Assembly: GCF_000208925.1 (NCBI RefSeq)
Contig: NW_001915009.1
Location: forward strand, 1,960-40,008
Length of the DNA stretch: 38,049 nt
DNA from: Entamoeba histolytica HM-1:IMSS
Lineage: Eukaryota; Evosea; Mastigamoebida; Endamoebidae
Reading direction: 5' to 3'
Shown: positions 19,485 to 30,755 of the stretch, piece after piece
Layout of the letters: each line of letters starts with the position of its first letter
How positions within the stretch are numbered: position 1 is the first letter of the stretch
Position numbers and translations under genes: made by a program
Notes under the pieces: generated by a model
What the model was told of the DNA's origin: nothing
Databases searched by the model: none
What the model saw: the letters and a program-made list of their open reading frames with translations, nothing else

Positions 19485-22400
19485 TTAAGAAAAAGTAGGA
19501 TCAACAGCAGAGCAAATTTGGGATTTTGTAGCTCTTTTATTTCTTTTTGGAGTAGAACAACTACTATCTTTTATTGGGGCTTCTGACTTTACAATACCAA
19601 TAATTTTGTCAGAACAAGAAAGTGCTTGATTTTTAAGAGATGGTAATGGTAAAGAACCAAGAAATATTTCGTAGACAAAACTGCGTTGAATAACACTTGT
19701 TTTAACATTGTCCAATAATTTACAAACGTCCATATTAAAAGAAATATCATTTTTAAATAATTCTTGTTTTTCAGCTCTTTTTTTATTAAGTTCTTTCATT
19801 GAGCTTCTCCACATATTTGCATGTCTCATTTTTCTAACATATTTAACAAGTTCTATTTGTTCATTATTTAAGAAATTAGTTGAAAATGGAATATTTTTTA
19901 AGAGAACTTTTTCATAATGTTGGTTATAAAATTGATCAGTTAAGCCATCTCCTGGAATCATAATTCCATTATATGATTTATTCCATCCTTCTTCATTTAA
20001 CATTTTTTCATATTTTTTATTTGAACATAAAATTGAAATTGCCCAAGTTGATATTCCTCTAATATATAATGATTCATCATAAATTGATTTTATAATACAT
20101 TTAATAATATCTTCATCAACTAATTTATATTCATCATTATTATCATTAGCAGCAATATAAGATAATGCAATTGCAGCACCACTTTTATTAATTAATAATT
20201 TTGAAGTTGTAAATTCAATATAAAGTTTTTCAGTTGTATTATTATCTTTTAATATTCCTCTTCCAATAGGCGTAAGAGATAATATTTGGAAGAAATGAGG
20301 TAATCGTTTTTTTTCATCATAATTTTGAATATAAGCGATATATCCACCTTTCATCCATTTATTATATTCATCAATAACAAATGTTGTACTTTCAATACAT
20401 TTTTGAATTGAAATATCATTTTTAAGTAATTCATAAATAATATCTTCACCTTCATTATCAATTAATATTTGAAATATATTTCTAATTTCTGAAGGTTGTT
20501 GTATATTAATTTCTTTATTTTCTTCATTATCAATTTTTTTATCATTAATAAATTCAACAAATACTTTTTTGATATGTTCTTTTTTAATAGCATTTCTTAA
20601 AATAATAATAATTTCTTTTATATTTTGTTTTACTTGATTCTTTTTAACTAAATTTTCAACTAATTTTGGAATAGTCCAACCTTTCCACATCATTTGTTCT
20701 GAAGTAATATCTCCTGAACTAATTAATAATCTTCTTATTTCTTTAATAGCACGATTAGCAAGTGTAATATTTTCACTATTAAGCATTGCTTCCATTACTT
20801 TTGTATTTTTATCATTTGTTGATATTCTAAATGATGAAGAAATAAGGTCTGATAATGGGTCTAATCTTCTAATTCCAAGAACTTGAGTATATAAATCAAA
20901 TATATCACTTAAAGCAATATGTGCTTCTTTCATATCACAAATACTTCCAATAAATCCAAAATATTCTTTTGAAAGTTTTTTCATTAAATGTGTTTGATCA
21001 AAGAAATGCCCTTTTTCATTTAAATTTTCAAAGAATTTCCTAAATTCTTCTTCTTTCTTTTTAATTTCTTCTTTTTTTCTTTCTTCTTCAGTTTTTTTAT
21101 CATCATCTTTCTTTTTATCATCTTCTTTTTTTTTATTCTCTTCATCTCGTTTTCTTTCTTCTTCTTTCTTTGCCATTTGAATAAAATATTTAAGTTCTGC
21201 AGCAATTTCTTTTAAGATAATTTGTAATAATCCTTGACCATTTTCACTTTGAATTAAAATTTGGAATAACATTGTTCCACATGGAGTGAATTTTTCTTTT
21301 GGTTGACAATCAATTTCACTAAATCTCTTTTTTGATGGTTGATAAAATTTAACTAATGTCTTAAAGAAAGGTGTTTTTTCAACAATCGGAACATATCTCA
21401 TATTTTGAGATAATGAAGTTAATAATTTAAAAATTTCATCCCAATTCCATGTTAAATAATCATTTGATGAAATGTTTGATGCTTGAACACTTCTTTTAAT
21501 TTCAGTTTCATCCATCATATTTAAACCTTTTAGAGTTTGATTGATATCACTTGTAACATCATTACTCATATATTCATTAATTGTATATCTTTCATTATCT
21601 TTTTTTTCTTTAATAATTGCATCAATTTTAAATTGAATATGAGAATGTAAATTTACTAATAATGATGTTGAACTTGTTTGAAGATTTGATGAAAAATTAC
21701 ATGCTGTAGCAAATAACTTTTGTAATGATAAATGTCGTTGTGGTAATAATAATCCAGCTAAATATAATAATTCTCCAAGTAAAATAACAGATTTTGCAAT
21801 TACAGTAATACAACTAACTTCTTCAATTGAACTAGAATCTTTTTCATTAGGAGAGTTATTTTCTAATCCAATCATAGTCACTTCAAGTCCAATTTGAGAA
21901 TGTTCTGAGATTGTTTGACGATGACTTGGTTTGGTTTTCATTTTATCTACTTTTTTAGAGTCTTGAGATAGTATCTCAGCTCTTGAAAAGTCATCATGCA
22001 TTTGTCTTCCAACACAAACATCACAAAGTGCATCAAAAAAATTAGAATCAATCAAGGCAATCAATAAATGAGTGTAATATGATAATACTAATGGTGAGTT
22101 TTTAAGAATTGAATTATCAGAAACCGACTCTTGATAATCAACACCTTGAGGTTGAATTTTTGGTTGTTTAAGATCAAATAACTTATATAAATTAGAAATA
22201 ATCATATTAATTTGTTTTGGTACTGGTGATCTTAATGCTAATACTAAGATATCAATACCTTTATTTGATGTTAGTGTTAATAATCCAGGCCATGTTTGAA
22301 TAACTTTAAAAAATATATCAATTGCATCAGAATATTGTGTTTGTTTAAGTTCTCTATCAGCATTTATTCTTTGAGTCAATACATTTTTTTGAGAAAATAA

Positions 22401-23090
22401 CCAATGTTCAGGACTACACATTGGAGATATTAATGAAATTAATAATTGATCGATTCCTAAATACTTTTTATGTGGAATTGAATTTAATCCAAATAAAATG
22501 AAATCTTTTACTGAGTTTTGGCTCCAAGTTGTTTTCTTTGAAAAGATCACTCTCAATGCTTCAGTGGCTGACGCTCCAAATACATCAGGACATGAAAGTG
22601 CAATTTGAACAATCAATCTATCATATAGTTCAGTGTATGATGTATCTCTTGAATCAATTGCTTCTGATGCTTCAACAATTGCTCTTGCCCAAACTACTGG
22701 TATTTTTTGAATTGTCATAAGAATAGTTGAAATTAAAGTAAAGGCATATCTGTTCATTGTTTGATACATTGTTTTATATTTACGAACTTTTTCAGGTTCT
22801 TTTTCTTTAATAGTAGAATAATCAACTAATGCTTTGGCAATAAGTAATGCTCCAACTCCTTCTAATAACATTTCAGGTACATTCTTTGATATATCAATCA
22901 AACAAATTAAATGTCTAATAACTGCGGTTCGAATAACAGGAGAAGGTCTTCCTAATTGTGCTATTAAAGATGCCCACTCTTCATGTGTTGGTTCATACAG
23001 TCCAATTTGAGTTGCAGGAGTTTTTCTGTTGAACGCATCAAGTAATTGTTCTGATTTCAGCGTCAGGTCATAAATGTCTTCAACTTTCAT
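19485..23090 (-). CDS. Rictor / Pianissimo-type TORC2 subunit
   Basis: The frame is open from 23105 (1206 residues). The promoter box touches that ATG, so Met6 at 23090 (1201 residues) is the likelier start. Residue numbers here count from 23105. It is a helical-repeat protein. Matches to Rictor run in order: an N-terminal repeat region (about 1-330), TWNWDEIFKLL (about 552), FYQPSKKRFSEID (about 588), ILIQSENGQGLLQIIL, LSKEYFGFIGSI, TPIGRGIL, and near the C-terminus a helix pair with ALSYIAAN and RGISTWAISILC followed by EEGWNKS (about 1018). Rictor defines TOR complex 2, which phosphorylates AGC kinases and controls actin and polarity. A Lys/Glu-rich helix of about 45 residues (about 642-685) interrupts the fold. 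It is shorter than animal Rictor and lacks its long disordered tail. No introns. Confidence 0.9.
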   Translation of the reverse strand: MKVEDIYDLTLKSEQLLDAFNRKTPATQIGLYEPTHEEWASLIAQLGRPSPVIRTAVIRHLICLIDISKNVPEMLLEGVGALLIAKALVDYSTIKEKEPEKVRKYKTMYQTMNRYAFTLISTILMTIQKIPVVWARAIVEASEAIDSRDTSYTELYDRLIVQIALSCPDVFGASATEALRVIFSKKTTWSQNSVKDFILFGLNSIPHKKYLGIDQLLISLISPMCSPEHWLFSQKNVLTQRINADRELKQTQYSDAIDIFFKVIQTWPGLLTLTSNKGIDILVLALRSPVPKQINMIISNLYKLFDLKQPKIQPQGVDYQESVSDNSILKNSPLVLSYYTHLLIALIDSNFFDALCDVCVGRQMHDDFSRAEILSQDSKKVDKMKTKPSHRQTISEHSQIGLEVTMIGLENNSPNEKDSSSIEEVSCITVIAKSVILLGELLYLAGLLLPQRHLSLQKLFATACNFSSNLQTSSTSLLVNLHSHIQFKIDAIIKEKKDNERYTINEYMSNDVTSDINQTLKGLNMMDETEIKRSVQASNISSNDYLTWNWDEIFKLLTSLSQNMRYVPIVEKTPFFKTLVKFYQPSKKRFSEIDCQPKEKFTPCGTMLFQILIQSENGQGLLQIILKEIAAELKYFIQMAKKEEERKRDEENKKKEDDKKKDDDKKTEEERKKEEIKKKEEEFRKFFENLNEKGHFFDQTHLMKKLSKEYFGFIGSICDMKEAHIALSDIFDLYTQVLGIRRLDPLSDLISSSFRISTNDKNTKVMEAMLNSENITLANRAIKEIRRLLISSGDITSEQMMWKGWTIPKLVENLVKKNQVKQNIKEIIIILRNAIKKEHIKKVFVEFINDKKIDNEENKEINIQQPSEIRNIFQILIDNEGEDIIYELLKNDISIQKCIESTTFVIDEYNKWMKGGYIAYIQNYDEKKRLPHFFQILSLTPIGRGILKDNNTTEKLYIEFTTSKLLINKSGAAIALSYIAANDNNDEYKLVDEDIIKCIIKSIYDESLYIRGISTWAISILCSNKKYEKMLNEEGWNKSYNGIMIPGDGLTDQFYNQHYEKVLLKNIPFSTNFLNNEQIELVKYVRKMRHANMWRSSMKELNKKRAEKQELFKNDISFNMDVCKLLDNVKTSVIQRSFVYEIFLGSLPLPSLKNQALSCSDKIIGIVKSEAPIKDSSCSTPKRNKRATKSQICSAVDPTFS

Positions 23091-23105
23091 ACGAGGTGAA
23101 ATCAT

Positions 23106-23119
23106 AAGTTCTTTTAAAA
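23106..23119 (-). promoter_or_regulatory. TATA-like/GAAC box of the Rictor gene
   Basis: On the minus strand TTTTAAAAGAACTT runs directly into the first ATG (23105). The spacing seen at other genes favours the ATG at 23090. Confidence 0.55.
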
Positions 23120-24101
23120 TAATCCAATCTCAGTTTTTTTATTTTTTTTCTTTTTTTTTTAATTTGTGTTTTTCTTTTTTTGTTTTTCTTTTTTTTTTAT
23201 GACTATTCTATTAATATAATTTATTTGATTGAACATTAGATACAAAATATTTTATCTATTTTTTTATAAATAATACCAATTTTTATAGACTTGTGAATAT
23301 ATAGTCATTTATTTTCTAATAACATTAATGAAATAAAGAAATTTTTTTTCTTCTATCCAAGGTAATTTTTATTATTTCAATATGCAGTTAAATTAGTATA
23401 AATTTTAATAAAAATATTTATAAGACATTGTATCTATCTATTTCAATATCATCATCGTTTGATAATTATCATATTATTCTCAATAAACATTATTTGAATT
23501 TAACAATTGTATAGAATTATAAATATTAATAAATTCATTATTTGAATAAATTTACATTGATTGAAATTTTTTGTAATGCTAATATTTTAATGAATATTTT
23601 ATTTCTACATTTTACAAAAACATAATTATATAAATGTATTAGCAATACAATAACATAATCATGCTCATAATATTTAAAGTATTAGAAAAAAAAAGAAAGA
23701 ATATTATTTTATTTTATATTTAATAAGAATATTGAGTAATGTAAAATACAATATTACTTTTGTTTATTGTTTATTCTATAATATAACATATATATTTTAT
23801 AAGATTTTTAACCTTTTTGTTTAAATAATCAACATACCTTTTACTTAAGATTTGATTATCCTAAAAGTTTAATTAGAATTGGTATCAAAAGGATATTGTT
23901 TATATTTTTTTTAAAAAGAAGAGTTTAATAATACAAAGAAAAGAAGATATAAATTGTAAAATTTCAGAATTTAAATGAATAATGTATTTAAAATTTATTG
24001 TTCTTGAATTATTAGATAGTTTAATGAATGAAACAAGAAAAAATAACAAAAATTCTCTTAATATATTTTTTTTTGTCAATCAAAACATTCATTTTAACAA
24101 G
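23120..24101. other. intergenic region without a supported gene
   Basis: About 1 kb of A/T-rich sequence upstream of Rictor and downstream of PHF5A. I see T-runs near 23130-23200 but no sustained frame and no RNA gene signature. Confidence 0.55.
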
Positions 24102-24431
24102 TTAATTTTGGTTTAATTTTTTCTTACGTTCATAAAACAAATCAGCACGTGAACTTCCAATATTGATAATTTTTGGACACCCATCCCGATCTTTCTCTTG
24201 TAATACACAATTTCTACAATAATATGCATCAGTTACTCCTTCTCCACCGCAAATGATACATTTTCCTTGATTACTTCCAAAGTTACAGTCATCACAAATC
24301 CTTACTTTCTTATATGGTCGGACATATGAATCACAAATAGGACATTTTCCTTCATCCTTTGCACATAATTTACCAACAGCTATTCCTGGTTGTTTTCTGC
24401 ACATTACTAAATCTGGGTGATGTTTTGACAT
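24102..24431 (-). CDS. PHF5A: PHF5A/Rds3 splicing factor (SF3b subunit)
   Basis: This 109-residue protein matches PHF5A (yeast Rds3) along its whole length: [61 protein letters not shown] and [12 protein letters not shown]. It is part of SF3b in the U2 snRNP, where it helps hold the branch-point adenosine, and it folds around CxxC zinc knots. The start at 24431 matches the family N-terminus and length; the frame runs open 24 codons upstream, but that part is unlike any homologue. Position 26, Cys in both human and yeast proteins (LCEKC), is Asp here (LCAKD), so one zinc-ligand position is lost. The gene is divergent from the Eco1-like gene, with 93 bases between the starts. Confidence 0.95.
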   Translation of the reverse strand: MSKHHPDLVMCRKQPGIAVGKLCAKDEGKCPICDSYVRPYKKVRICDDCNFGSNQGKCIICGGEGVTDAYYCRNCVLQEKDRDGCPKIINIGSSRADLFYERKKKLNQN

Positions 24432-24524
24432 GATAAGAATTTGTGTCTTAACAACAAGATCTTTTTTATTTTTACTTTTAATTTTTAAGAAAGGTGATAA
24501 CAAAAAAAAAATCTAAAAAATAAA

Positions 24525-25259
24525 ATGAAAAAGAGACAAACCACAAAACCGACTCAGAATTTTTCTAAAACAAAACAAAACAAATCATCAACGATTCTGA
24601 AGAAGAGACAAAGTGTTTTAGATTTCTGTCAAAAGCAACCAGGAGTTATTAAATGTAATATTTGTCATCTTGAATACCAAAGTACTATTGAAGACGATAT
24701 AAAAACACATGAAAAATATCATAAAGAATTTCTTCTTCCACCAAAATTAAAAATAAAAAGTAATGAATATAACACTATTCAACAAGAAGGAAATTATAAA
24801 TATATTAAATTTCAATGGAATTCAAGAATTAATAAAGAAATACAAATTATTAATGAAAGAATAAATGAAGATATTGAAATGGATTTAAATTATCTTAAAT
24901 CAAACAATTTTAATTATATTTGTTGTATAGAAAATAATAGAATTATTGGAATTGTTGTTACAAGAATATTAAATAAAACACATATCATTTATCAATGTAA
25001 TTGTAATAAATATGATGATATTAAATTAATTGAACAAAATAAAACAAATGCAACACTTGGAATAGAAGTATTATGGGTTCATAAAGCTTCAAGAAGAAAA
25101 AAAGTTGCATCTCATTTATTAGAACTAACAAAAATTTATAATACTTATGGAACTATTTATCATCTTAATGATATTGCTATCTCTCAACCTACTCATGACG
25201 GATTTTCTTTTTTTAATAAATTTTTTAATAATTCTTTGAAAATAATTCTTCCAAATTAA
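24525..25259 (+). CDS. ESCO: Eco1/ESCO cohesin acetyltransferase
   Basis: This 244-residue protein has the compact domain order of yeast Eco1. A basic N-terminus carries a PIP-box-like QSVLDFC (residues 29-35) for PCNA binding. A C2H2 zinc finger follows (Cys44, Cys47, His62, His66). The GNAT acetyltransferase half has GIEVLWVHKASRRKKVASHLLE (acetyl-CoA loop, about 178-200) and DIAISQPTHDGFSFFNKFF, the family's signature end. The enzyme acetylates cohesin Smc3 in S phase to establish sister-chromatid cohesion. The PIP box ends in Phe-Cys, not Phe-Phe, so PCNA binding may be weaker. RFC3, the PCNA loader subunit, is encoded in the same window, though not adjacent. There are no introns. The ATG is 93 bases from the divergent PHF5A start. 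Confidence 0.93.
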   Translation: MKKRQTTKPTQNFSKTKQNKSSTILKKRQSVLDFCQKQPGVIKCNICHLEYQSTIEDDIKTHEKYHKEFLLPPKLKIKSNEYNTIQQEGNYKYIKFQWNSRINKEIQIINERINEDIEMDLNYLKSNNFNYICCIENNRIIGIVVTRILNKTHIIYQCNCNKYDDIKLIEQNKTNATLGIEVLWVHKASRRKKVASHLLELTKIYNTYGTIYHLNDIAISQPTHDGFSFFNKFFNNSLKIILPN

Positions 25260-28200
25260 TAATTAATTCACTTTTTTTTAGATTATTGAATGGTTTTATT
25301 TAGTAATTGACTTTAAGGATATTTATAATTTAATTATCTAATTTCAATTTGAGATGAATCTTCTCCCTGAACATGAACAATAGAAGCTAATTCTATTGCT
25401 ATTTTATTTTCTTTTTATTATTTCTATTTCAAATACTCATTTATTAAATGATGTTATTTATTTTTCTACTCTTAAAATATAATTTATCATATAAGCTCAT
25501 TAATAAATATTATGTATTACAATATCAATGAAATATTAAATATTCTATTTTCATTTTTGTATTTAAATTTATTTATTAACTGATTTGTTCTTTTAATTTA
25601 TAATATATGAGTATAAAACTTTAATTTATATTCATACACTATAAAATAATTGTATTTTTTGTTATGTTAATACAAACTATATAATGTTATTTGATTATTC
25701 TATGAATAAGTATTCTTTCGATGATTTGTTTTATATTATTTATTCAAAGATTTACGTTTTTAATATTTGTTTTTAAATAATACATAAAATACTAAAAATT
25801 CAATTCATTTTAATTACTATTATTCTTTTTATGATGTAGTAGGTAAAGTATATTGTATTCAGTGTTACTATAATAAATAAAATAATAAAGATGTTATCAT
25901 AATAATGATTTATTTCATTTAAATAAATTAAAATGTATTTCTCATTCTTGTTCTTATTATTCTTTTATGTTATTGTATTGTGTTTTATTATTATCTTCTT
26001 CATTTAATCAATAAAATAAAATGAATATAATCGTTTATTATTTATTTCTAATTCTTTAATTTTGTTGGTTTGTATATTTATTTGATGTTGTTTGTTAACA
26101 AATATTAATTAATTTATAAGTAATATATAAATGTATTGTTTTCATTGTTTTTTATATGATTTGTTATTAATTCATTATTATTTAATAGTTGTTGAAATGA
26201 GAATTGTCAAATGTTTTGATTGTTGTACTAATTACATTCTACAACAACATTTATTGACATCAAATATATTTTTATTTATTTCATAATCAGAATGATTGAT
26301 AATTTGAAATGGTGAATGATAAGAATATATTTCATTACTTAAATTCAAATTTTCATTCTGATTTAATTATTAAATTTATAAATAATATTAAATCGAGTTA
26401 ATGAACAAAATATATGGTATAATAATGAATATTAACGGTGTGATTAATAAACATTAAACAATGAAATATCAACATTTCATTAAAAAATATCAACTGTTAT
26501 TACTTCTTTTTAATTATTATCATAACAACAATTTGTTCATTTATTAATCATGTATTGAATGTTTTTATTTAATATTAAACAACAAATATAATAAATGTTA
26601 TTATTGTTTAATTAGAAATCGAATATAATGATAAATTATAATATTTATTGAGAAATGAAGCATCAAATGGTATATGATGTATTACAAATACATGAATAAA
26701 TAAAAGTATCATAAGCATAAACATATTTCATTATCATATTTTAGGATATGATGATATTCAATATTTAATTAATTTATTACATATTATAGTTGTTTATTCA
26801 ATATTTTCAATGAATATATTAGTTTGTTTATTCACTTCAATAATTAAATAAATAATGAATAACAGTATTTCAATTAAATATAATATAATACAATGATAAA
26901 AATAAATTTAATTTATTAATTAACTTTTTATAACAAGAGTATTGTGTTTAATGAATGAAAATATGAAAATGAAAAAGAATAAAAATCAATAAAAATCAAA
27001 AGTATTGAAATGAAATAATTCATTTCCATTAAAAATAATAATAACATAAAATAACAAATTAAAGTAAATATTTTATTTTAGTTCTATTTTATTATACCAA
27101 TTAAATTTTATCATATTCATTATTATGAATTATTATTTAACTTATTTTTCATTTTTTATTGATATTTCTCTTTAGTTCAATTATTATTTTTTTATTAAAT
27201 GAATACAAACTATTTTATTCATTCAAATGAAGTTAACTCGAAAATTAAATTATCATTTTTCTTTATTCTTTCTAATATTTAATAAATGATTATTCATTTA
27301 TATTTCATTTATTTTTACTGTTAAACAATTGAAATTAAATCATTTTAATTATCATTATTTGGTTTTTTTGTTAGAATCTCTATTTTTACAATGCAAATTT
27401 GATTTTGCTTTTTGTCAAAATGAATTTAAAATAACATATGAACTTGTTTTATATCCATTTTATAAACACAAATACCATATCAAATTTCTAACAATAAAAC
27501 ACTTGATTGAATAAATATTTTAAATATATGTTGTTTAATATCAAAATTCATCATTCCTTTCATTATCCATTTTGTTTCTATTGAAAATAAAAATGGTTTT
27601 GAATCATTTATAAAACACAATTATCATACTTTATCAGTTATAGAATAAAACTATCATTAATTTTCATTTCATTTAGATTCTTCATTAATAATTATTATTT
27701 GTCATCTTTATCATGTTAGCCATTATCTGAATCAAATAATTTATTGATTATTCTTTTTCTGTCTATTTTCTATTTGTTTGATTATTTATTCTGTGTTTCA
27801 AAATATATTTTATTTGTTGGTTTAGTTATTCACATTATTTGATATTATTCATAATCATTTCCCATTCTTCGAGTTTAAAACATTCTTGATTTTGTTGTAT
27901 TTACTTTCTGAAATAATCTATAAATAATACAATTTCATCAAAAATCACAAAACAAATTAGTGGTTCTAGTATTAAAAATCGAAAATATCAAAGAAAGACA
28001 ATAATTCGACAAATTAAAATAAATGAAATGTGAAATAAATATTAGTTTAACTGAAAATAGTCAGAGTATTAATGAATAAATAAAATGCATAAATTAGAAG
28101 TGTTGTAAAAATAACAAAATAATGTGTGTATTTTATTCTCTGATCGTTTAAATTAATACATGATCTGTTTTGACATCAGCAAATATCATTATTTTGTTTT

Positions 28201-30755
28201 TATAAGTTAATTCTCACTACGTTCTCTTTAGTTTATTTTCAAATACTTTTATTCTTCTCACATTGAATAATCCAATAATATTGCTTTGACTTATATTCTA
28301 CTTGTTCTTTTAAACAAATGCATAAATGGTAGTAAAATTTAATACTCAATGTAATTGAATCTGATTTTATTAATATCATTATCATTTATTATTTTAAAAT
28401 ACCATGTTATACCCATCTCATCTTATATTATTTATATTAATATTTGCAATTCATCAATTTTATTCAAATCATTCACAAATTATACTAATTCGACATTAGA
28501 TATTAAAACATTTATACAATATGAAATATTCATTATATAATAAAATCAATGTTTTAATTTCTATAATCATTCAATTATCATTTTAGTTTCATTCCGTAAT
28601 AATACATTCTTAACTTAGTATTTAAAATTTCTTTAAATATTGTTGTAGTATATTTAAATAAAAAAATATGTGTATTATTAAAGGTAATTTACACAGTGTT
28701 TAAATATTCTATTTGTTTAAATATTTTAATCGTCATATCTTTTTATTGTTAAATGGTTATGAATTAATAGTATTTTATTGATTATTTTGAACAAACACTA
28801 ATACGAAATATTGAAACAAATGATTTGATTAAATAAAAGGTATTAAAATAAAATAATAAACAATATATATTTAAATTAACAATCAAATAAATAATTATCG
28901 TATTTGTTTAAACTAGTTTAATTCCAATATTATTCTTCAGTGACTAATACTTGTATTAAAATATTAAGATTTTTATTATCTTTCATTACAATCAAAACAA
29001 TTATTTTAACCATTTATTTAGTTTTAAATATTTTGTAAGTAAATATTCTCCAAATTATTATTACTCAAATTCATTTATTTTTATTTTCTCTTCTTCATTT
29101 TCACAATTCAAAAATATTATATACACTATACTCAAGGAACATTATGAAAAGATTATTCTTTATTCAAAGTCATTTAAAACTAACATAAAGTATTTGTTTG
29201 GTTAGTCCAATAAAACTTTTTATAACATAACTCTGTAATTGGCAATCTTCTATTTTTATCAACTACCATAAAATGACTATGGAATAATGCGTGACTAAAG
29301 TTTGTATTGTATATCACATTACTTGTTAATGAGAAATACAATGTTTCTCAAATAATTAGTATCAAATCAAAACTGTGTTTATGTCTAAATTTACATAATA
29401 TCAATAACATCTTTTCTATTTTATTTCGTTACTTCTAATTCATCAAATTATCATTACAACGATACATTACCAACAAGTTATTGAACACTTTTATTATTCC
29501 AGTTAATAGTTAGTGTATTTCTTTGTATATACGAAACATTCAATGATAGTTGCAATTGGTAAACAACATAATAGAATTATAATATAATATTACATATTCA
29601 AATGGAAAGAATTGACTATTAAAATTCGATAGAAGAATAACATATAAATATATTTATTATAAGAGAATGTCGGACAATAAGGGTCTGTTGATGAATATAC
29701 TATGGATATGTTTTCAAAATTCCTGATTTAATAAGATATATTCTCATTTTCAAGAAGCGTTATTTCATTTAATTTATTGTTTAATAATCATTCAATAAAC
29801 CATACAAACAAACTATGCTCTAAATCCACAGTCTGATAATAAACTCAAACAAAATAATACAACAAAATATAAAATAATAACATGAATATTATTTAATTCA
29901 ATGATAAACATTGATGACTCAATTAATAGAATATACCAAAGATTGAAGGATATTGTGGAATTATAAACAGATATTTCTGACATTTAGTTTTGGGACAAAA
30001 TAATTCCATTAAATCAAAAACACAATAATTGGGTATAACAAAAACATGAAATAAACTATTTTATGTCTAAGGTAGTTGATATTAAGAAAATGATAATAAC
30101 AATCTTAATAATAACCTTGAAATACTATTCAATTTAGAAGAAATTTAACTACCCCAAAGATTAAGAAAAGAAACCACCTTCAAAGTTTGTGGTAGTTATT
30201 TATCCATTTTCATTCTTAAAGATGAAAAACAAACCAATGAAGAAACAACCTACTGAAACTAATACTACATTATCTTTTTTATAAAACCATTTTGAAATGA
30301 ATAGAAGTCAAAAGATAACTGACAGTAATGACGGTACACAGAATTAGTTTAAAAGATTTAAAAACAAAACAAATGAGTAGAGTCTAATTCAAAAAAAAAT
30401 ATTTCATATGAAAATCTAATGTCTAATGAATTAGTTTTCATCTTATAAATTCCCTCAAATTAAAATATTCGAATCATGGTATCAAATAAGAATGAATAAG
30501 TTACTAGAAATGGCTGATTCCATTGAAAAAAAACAAGACTCTGTTTAATAAAGAAGTTAAATTTTTTTGCTATTTAATTTCAGAGAGTGAAATAAGAAAA
30601 AGAATTAAAACTTTAATTCTTAACATTTTAATAGTTCTAAAAAAAGAACAAAGAAAAGTATGAGAAACGAGTTAGATAAACGTACTTTTGAATAAAAATA
30701 AAACAAAAAATGAAAAGAGAAAAAAGAGAAAAGAAAAAACAACAAAATCAATCAA
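25260..30755. other. 5.5 kb stretch with no recognisable gene
   Basis: The rest of the gene-bearing block has a gene about every 1-2 kb, but this stretch has none that I can support. From about 25300 to 29000 it is very A/T-rich. The two open frames (27329-27514 and 28355-28540) are short, without domains or promoter boxes. From about 29100 to 30500 base use is more mixed, as in a decayed gene or an RNA gene, but I can read no frame, tRNA or snRNA. One imperfect hairpin lies at 30147-30197. The last 150 bases are purine-rich and lead into the kinase gene. Confidence 0.5.
30147..30197 (+). other. imperfect inverted repeat (hairpin)
   Basis: AACTACCCCAAA (30147-30158) pairs with TTTGTGGTAGTT (30186-30197) at 11 of 12 positions, with a 27-base loop. 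It is about 560 bases upstream of the receptor kinase gene. It could be chance in such sequence. Confidence 0.35.

Noticed and set aside
21020..21205. Lys-rich 61-codon frame on the minus strand
   Set aside because: It is a shadow of the Lys/Glu-rich insert of Rictor in another frame.
27329..27514. 61-codon frame in the gene desert
   Set aside because: Short and A/T-driven, with a TTG-type start, no domain and no promoter motif.
28355..28540. 61-codon frame in the gene desert
   Set aside because: Same reasons; composition matches the surrounding non-coding sequence.
29910..29985. TGATGA ... CTGA pair resembling C/D-box snoRNA boxes
   Set aside because: No terminal stem, the C-box purine is missing, and such short words are frequent by chance in A/T-rich DNA.
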